Source of the DNA: Euperipatoides rowelli
Lineage: Eukaryota > Onychophora > Udeonychophora > Euonychophora > Peripatopsidae
Direction: 5' to 3' (one strand)
Assembly (NCBI GenBank): GCA_003024985.2
Contig: PXIH01S0008175.1
Length of the DNA stretch: 10,959 nucleotides
Shown here: piece after piece, positions 6,955-10,959 of the stretch
Layout: every line of letters starts with the position of its first letter
Position numbering within the stretch: position 1 is the stretch's first letter
The notes under the pieces: model-generated
What the model saw: the letters and a program-made list of their open reading frames with translations, nothing else
Databases searched by the model: none
Told to the model about the DNA's origin: nothing
Program-made: the position numbers and the translations under genes

Positions 6955-7680
6955 AAAGCATGTGGGATAGATAACATCCCAATATAATTTCTGAAGAAGA
7001 TTGATGACAATCTGCTAGAAATGATCACAGACTAAGTGAATCATATACAGTATATATGACAATAGAAATTCTAGATGATTTTAAGAGATCAATAATGATC
7101 CCATACATAAGAAAAGTAATAGTCTAGATTGTAGCAACTTTAGAACAATTAGCATCTTAACACTTGCAGCTGGATATTATTAGGATTTTTTTTAAAGAAG
7201 AATAAGAAATAAATTGGAGGAAAATATGTCAATAACTAATATGGGCTCAGAGTCAACAAAGGAACTAGAGATGGAATGATGGAATTGAACACCATAATAC
7301 AAAAGAGATTAAATGATCATCATACACTGTACATAGGTTTTGTAGCTTTTGAGAAAACCTTAGCCTAAAGGGTTGATAATAAGAAATTGATAATTATATT
7401 GAAGAAGATAGAAATTGATGGAAAGTATTTAACAATTATAAGCAACCTATACAACTGCAAACAGCAGTAGGCTATTTAGGATAAATAATAATTTCACTGT
7501 TGGCTTGAAGTAAACTATGGCATAAGTCAAGAATGCTTGTCTCCCTCATTTTTCAACATATAGTTAAATAATCACTGAAGCACTAAATGACATTGACGGG
7601 ATAATAAGAGGAGAGAACTTCAATAGAATAAGATATGCTGATGACATTGCCATTCTCAAGGGAAATAAGGCCGAATAGGA
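6955..7680 (+). pseudogene. reverse transcriptase domain remnant of the LINE
   Basis: The polymerase that would copy the element RNA at the nicked target. Visible blocks are KACGIDNIP (6955-6981), PIHKKSNSLDCSNFRTISIL (7100-7159), FVAFEKTL (7339-7362) for motif A, VNYGI then CLSPS near 7513-7550, and NRIRYADDIAIL (7622-7657) with the YADD active-site loop at 7634-7645. In motif A the expected FVDFEKAFD reads FVAFEKTLA, so the catalytic Asp is replaced by Ala. With stops and frameshifts between blocks, the domain is dead even though YADD survives. Confidence 0.9.
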
Positions 7681-8412
7681 AAAATCCTCGCTAAATATTA
7701 ATATAATTGGAGCACAATAGCCTACAGATTTAAAATCAATATGGGAAAGACAAAAATATTGTTGATTTGTAACAAAGGAAACATTAAATTCAAGATCGAA
7801 ATAGAAGGAGAAATAATAGAACCTGGTGAAGGAATTTAGATATTTGGGAAGCTTGATAAAGGAAGATGGATGAATGACAAAAGAAATCCGAACAAGGAAA
7901 GGAATGGCAAAATCTGCATTTTGTAAACAAAAAGAATTTACTGTATGAGAAGAAGCATTAACAAACATTTAAAATTGAACTGTTACAATGCTATGTTTAG
8001 TCTGTTTCTTATATGGATGTGAGGCTTGGAGTTTAACCAAAGACTTGGAAAAGATTAATGCTTTTGATATCTTATGTGCAAGAAGAATGTTGAAAATAAA
8101 TTTGACAATTGATCAGAAATGACGAAGCGTGGAAAAGATGGGGAGATGGTTATATTAGTCTTTTGGATGAAGTAAGAAAGAGGAAATGGAAATTTGCCAG
8201 ACTTGAGAGGATCTGCAGAAATTAGACTAGTAACAGCACTTGAGGGATGGACAGAAAAGGAAAAAAAGATGGTGGTGAAGATCATGGTTGTATGATCATA
8301 AGGACTGGGCGAACACCAGACAATTCTCTGTATTAAAAAGAAGAGCTCAAGATAGAAATCTTTGACGATCCAAGACCGTGAACCTCTACCTCGGAGAACG
8401 CACTCAATGATG
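7681..8412 (+). pseudogene. C-terminal region remnant of the LINE
   Basis: After the polymerase core come EFRYLGSLIKEDG (7832-7870), then a stop in place of a usual residue, MTKEIRTRKGMAKSAF, then FLYGCEAWSLTKDLEKINAF (from about 8008) and RRMLKI. These are the YLGS, SR-AMAK, YGCE-W and RRML landmarks of RTE/BovB-like proteins. LLDEVRKRKWKFA (about 8158) and SWLYD, then KDWANTRQFSVLKRRAQDRN (about 8297-8356), match the family's RKRKW-GH, GRPR-W and AQDR-WR end. The reading frame shifts several times. Confidence 0.85.
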
Positions 8413-8429
8413 ATGAAAAAAAAAAAAAA
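8403..8429 (+). repeat. 3' tail of the LINE: short ATG-type repeat then poly(A)14
   Basis: CTCAATGATGATG leads straight into 14 A (8416-8429). RTE-type elements commonly end in short tandem repeats, and poly(A) is typical of other LINEs; here both are present. It fixes the 3' boundary of the insertion. I could not find a copy of the following bases (GGATTTCAAACG) before the presumed 5' end, so no target duplication is claimed. Confidence 0.75.
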
Positions 8430-9262
8430 GGATTTCAAACGCTAAGAACTGCCAGAACATGCCTTCACAGCAAATTTGAGTTGCACATTTTTGTAATAAT
8501 ACGATTTAACAATCCAACCACGTTTCAAATTATCTGGTCCATTATTTGAAATAACACAGTTTGCAAAAAGAAAAGTTGTATATGTGTAATTTTGAATAAA
8601 AAAAAACAAGAAAAAGTAATAACACTTCTATGCTTTTGTTAATATTATGATATGCTTAAAGAAATTCATTTATTTATTTATGTCACATCGATTCAAATTC
8701 TTTATGGGAATGTTTTTCTGTGAATAAATGTTAAGTCTATTAGTCTAAATTTAAACCCATTCCTCTGCTAATACCCACATCTATAGGTATAATTGTAGCA
8801 AATTAACTTATCAAGAGGTTAATACTAAATATTGTTTTTGCTTCCATCATTTCCCCTAACCCTCATCATTTTCATTATTTCCTATGGAAAAATATAATTT
8901 ATTTAAACGTTTTTGATTTTTTACACTGATTTCCAAAACAAAACCCCAGCATAAATCAAAAATTAAATGTATAGTAGCCTACTATGGACATCATCTGGAA
9001 TAGGTTTTATAGTCTTGTTCAATAAAATAAAAAGAGACCTCATCACAAGACAAATTTTAATATGAGAATATATTTTACCATAATAAAATATTGAAAAATT
9101 CAATTAAAAAATAATCACTTTTCATAAACATGGTTATCATAAGGGTTAACAATTATTAGAAAAAAACTTCTAGATGACAAAATGCTCTATTCTAAGTGTT
9201 TCTATTAGTTTATCATCTCAAAATTATTTACTTTTAAAGTAATTGTAAAACATAGCTAACAG
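8430..9262. other. AT-rich non-coding stretch
   Basis: I see no coding frame, RNA gene or repeat family I can support. There is a short ATTT run (about 8667-8681) and a pyrimidine-rich patch at about 8838-8880. Confidence 0.5.
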
Positions 9263-9338
9263 GAAATTAAATCTCTTAAACTAAATCATTGGAAAAAGTT
9301 TAATGATTGGACTGAAAAGATTTATTCTTGGAAAGAAG
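9263..9338 (+). CDS. candidate coding exon of an unknown gene
   Basis: The 76-bp segment lies between an ACAG (9259-9262) and a consensus donor GTAAGT (9339-9344). It reads EIKSLKLNHWKKFNDWTEKI followed by YSWKE; three Trp in a spaced, helical-looking pattern is unusual for chance translation of AT-rich DNA. An in-frame stop at 9257-9259 means the frame must begin at the AG. The polypyrimidine tract is poor. If unspliced, the frame continues GKLAAKEVL to TAA at 9364. It begins in phase 0, so it cannot follow the 551-732 exon directly, and the gene upstream appears to end at 1426. It could be an exon of another gene or a pseudogene fragment. Unrecognised. Confidence 0.35.
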
Positions 9339-9507
9339 GTAAGTTAGCTGCAAAAGAAGTACTTTAAGAAAAGAAAAAAAAAAACAATTTGAAGAATGAA
9401 ATCATTATCAAAAAAAAAAAAAAGTATCTAATTACATTAAAGGTGAGTTATTTTGTTCAACAATTGTAACTACTGTTCCTCAATAACAAGTTTACTTAAC
9501 TCTGCAG

Positions 9508-9569
9508 GGGTGCAATTTTCTTGGATATTTTCCAACACCTTTCAAAAGCAGTCTTTAAATTTTACTGAG
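9508..9569 (+). CDS. weak candidate exon downstream of 9263-9338
   Basis: TCTGCAG (9501-9507) and GAG/GTAGGG (boundary 9569/9570) enclose 62 bp. Its only frame compatible with the preceding candidate exon (phase 1) is open for exactly 20 codons (VQFSWIFSNTFQKQSLNFTE). The region also lies in a longer chance frame at 9453-9635. The peptide is not recognisable and the exon is short, so this is only a phase-consistent possibility. Confidence 0.15.
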
Positions 9570-9639
9570 GTAGGGCTTTTATTATTCTTGGTGTTGGGAA
9601 TTTTTTTTTCATGGCCTCTGCTGTTTAACCATTAAAATT

Positions 9640-10959
9640 GAGAAAAATCATAGCATAAATGGATAAAAAAATATTTTGTTTAAAATATTATTCAAGTTAG
9701 CATAATTTTAATTTATAAATTGAAGAAAATACATAGCCTGATGACAAATGTATCATAAACTGTATTGGGAATAATAATTATTTCGGTGCTATTGACAAAG
9801 ATATAACCTGACCTAGGAAATTAATAGTATCATATATAAAATAAAGTTATATACTATAATGAATCTTGTTATAAGCTGTCCTTACTTAGAATTATATTTT
9901 ATATAATGTTGTTTTATCATGTTAACACATAAAGAAGCTGCCATATTTGTTTGTTGATATGTTTAGTTGCAAATGTTGACACCTTTATGAGAATGGCCGT
10001 GGTGACCACCTATAAAAGATCTTGCAGCCACTATTATGTTGTCATTCATACCTGCTGCTTTCAGCTATCAACATTCACCACTATTAATATGTCATCCCTA
10101 TTTTTAATGAAAAAGCTGAATGGCCATGTAACTATCCCTCTTCAGTTATATGTTAAAATCAATCTATTGCTGTGAGGCATGGGCATCATTTGTTGCAAAG
10201 TACTGTTTTAGGCTATTATCGACTACTTTTATTTGTTACCTTTGTTTGTCGTGTCTAAAAAAATGAATGCATTTAAACACTAAGCTGTTGTTTCTTCCTT
10301 TTTATGTATTTTATGAAGAGCTCCAAGATTCGTTACCCAATCTTTGTTTTTTTTTTTAAAAAAAAAAATATTTTTAATAGCTTAATAAACAGTTACTATA
10401 TCTCATTTCAAAGTTTGCCGTGTGTAGGCTACTTTTTTTATTATTAAAGCACATTCATACAAGCATTGAACGAAATGACTACTCTTAAGCGAATATTTGG
10501 GAGTCCTAAAAAGAACTCGGTAGCAAAATAATAAATTATTTAAATTTCAAAACATCTGATGTAGGCTTTGGTACTGTAGGCTAGAAGAGTGAAGTAGGCT
10601 ATACACAATATAGAGGCTGCAGTGACAAATACTGTAAACTTTAAAGATGCAGTACTTGATGGCAAATAATGAATAAAATAATTTAATTTGCACAGGAAAA
10701 ATCAATTCTTGAAAGATATTTTTTTTTCAGTAGGCTAACCTGGACAGTCAAATGATTTTCAGTAATTGATAAATAGGATTAGCAAGAACTACTATTTTTT
10801 TTTTTAATTAATACGGATGATAAAGGTCAAGCAAACTATTAAAAATGAAGTCAGATATTGAAGAAATTTCCATCTTGTATGTCAAAGTGAACAGTTTCGG
10901 TTAGGAGGTGGCATAATGAAGGCACTTTTAAAATATTAAAAAATATAATCATTTAATTT
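9640..10959. other. AT-rich non-coding stretch
   Basis: No supportable gene. The open frame at 9951-10175 has no protein-like pattern. The stretch contains a T11A11 palindrome (10347-10368), a run of TAGGCT hexamers (seven between 10209 and 10736) and several T-runs. Confidence 0.5.
10347..10368. repeat. T11A11 homopolymer palindrome
   Basis: Eleven T are followed directly by eleven A, a perfect 22-bp palindrome. Homopolymer lengths are error-prone in assemblies. It may be two retroposed poly(A) tails meeting head to head, or simple expansion. Confidence 0.8.

Larger units (their letters stand above)
5621..8429 (+). mobile_element. decayed RTE/BovB-like non-LTR retrotransposon (LINE)
   Basis: About 2.8 kb carries, in order on the + strand, remnants of an apurinic-type endonuclease, a linker, a reverse transcriptase and the C-terminal region typical of RTE/BovB-like elements, then a short ATG-rich end and 14 A. 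The reading frame must be followed through many frameshifts and stop codons, several probably from TGG or CAG/CGA by single changes. Key matches are NVRFLNRTGKLAEA (EN start), PGADCGLDHN (EN end), KACGIDNIP, PIHKKSNSLDCSNFRTISIL, RIRYADDIAIL, EFRYLGSLIKEDG and FLYGCEAWSLTK. Two catalytic positions are also changed. The copy is certainly non-functional. Assignment to RTE/BovB rests on the C-terminal motifs; a related clade is possible. Several open frames on the opposite strand (5663-5947, 6630-6908, 7564-7968, 8055-8438) are antisense by-products of its A-rich sense strand. Confidence 0.9.

Noticed and set aside
5663-8438. Four minus-strand open frames of 92-134 codons
   Set aside because: They lie antisense to clear endonuclease and reverse-transcriptase remnants; the A-rich sense strand leaves few stops on the other strand.
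9951-10190. Open frame of 74 codons and a nearby CCEAWA-like reading reminiscent of the LINE YGCEAW motif
   Set aside because: Only about six residues match, with no neighbouring LINE landmarks; likely chance.

Overview
This window looks like AT-rich, repeat-laden nuclear DNA of an animal, most likely an arthropod with a large genome. The grounds are split reading frames with GT..AG borders, AATAAA signals, a poly(A)-tailed non-LTR retrotransposon, a TIR-bounded non-autonomous DNA transposon, microsatellites and no bacterial gene layout. I cannot name the species. The heptamer TAGGCTA/TAGCCTA is strikingly common, which may be a lineage-specific sequence habit.

Positions 1-1426 appear to hold the 3' end of a host gene on the + strand. 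A well-bounded internal exon (551-732), a less certain middle exon (1102-1234) and a terminal exon (1301-1426, ending in TAA) join in compatible phase. Polyadenylation signals follow at 1503-1512. I do not recognise the protein. Next to it, at about 290-395, is a GC-rich palindromic repeat ending in CGCCACTG, like a hAT-type terminus.

Positions 1427-4400 are mostly non-coding. They hold three 22-bp tandem units (2435-2500), a stretch resembling the 5' half of a class II tRNA (possible SINE head, about 2505-2570), an 18-bp-arm hairpin (2609-2650), and about 1.5 kb (2895-4390) that is C-rich and G-poor on the + strand, as if an old insert has its sense strand on the minus strand.

Positions 4401-5201 form an 801-bp AT-rich element with 27/28-bp imperfect terminal inverted repeats flanked by TA. 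It carries about eight copies, in both orientations, of a GC-rich motif related to CGCGGTATTCCCCCC, and no recognisable transposase. This is the most distinctive structure in the window.

Positions about 5621-8429 are a decayed non-LTR retrotransposon of RTE/BovB-like type on the + strand: endonuclease, linker, reverse transcriptase (YADD kept, motif A Asp lost), C-terminal region and a poly(A) tail. Frameshifts and stops leave it dead.

Positions 8430-10959 are AT-rich non-coding DNA, with one weak exon candidate (9263-9338) and a second, weaker one (9508-9569). I see no convincing new biological system; the motif-studded element and the unidentified split gene deserve most attention.
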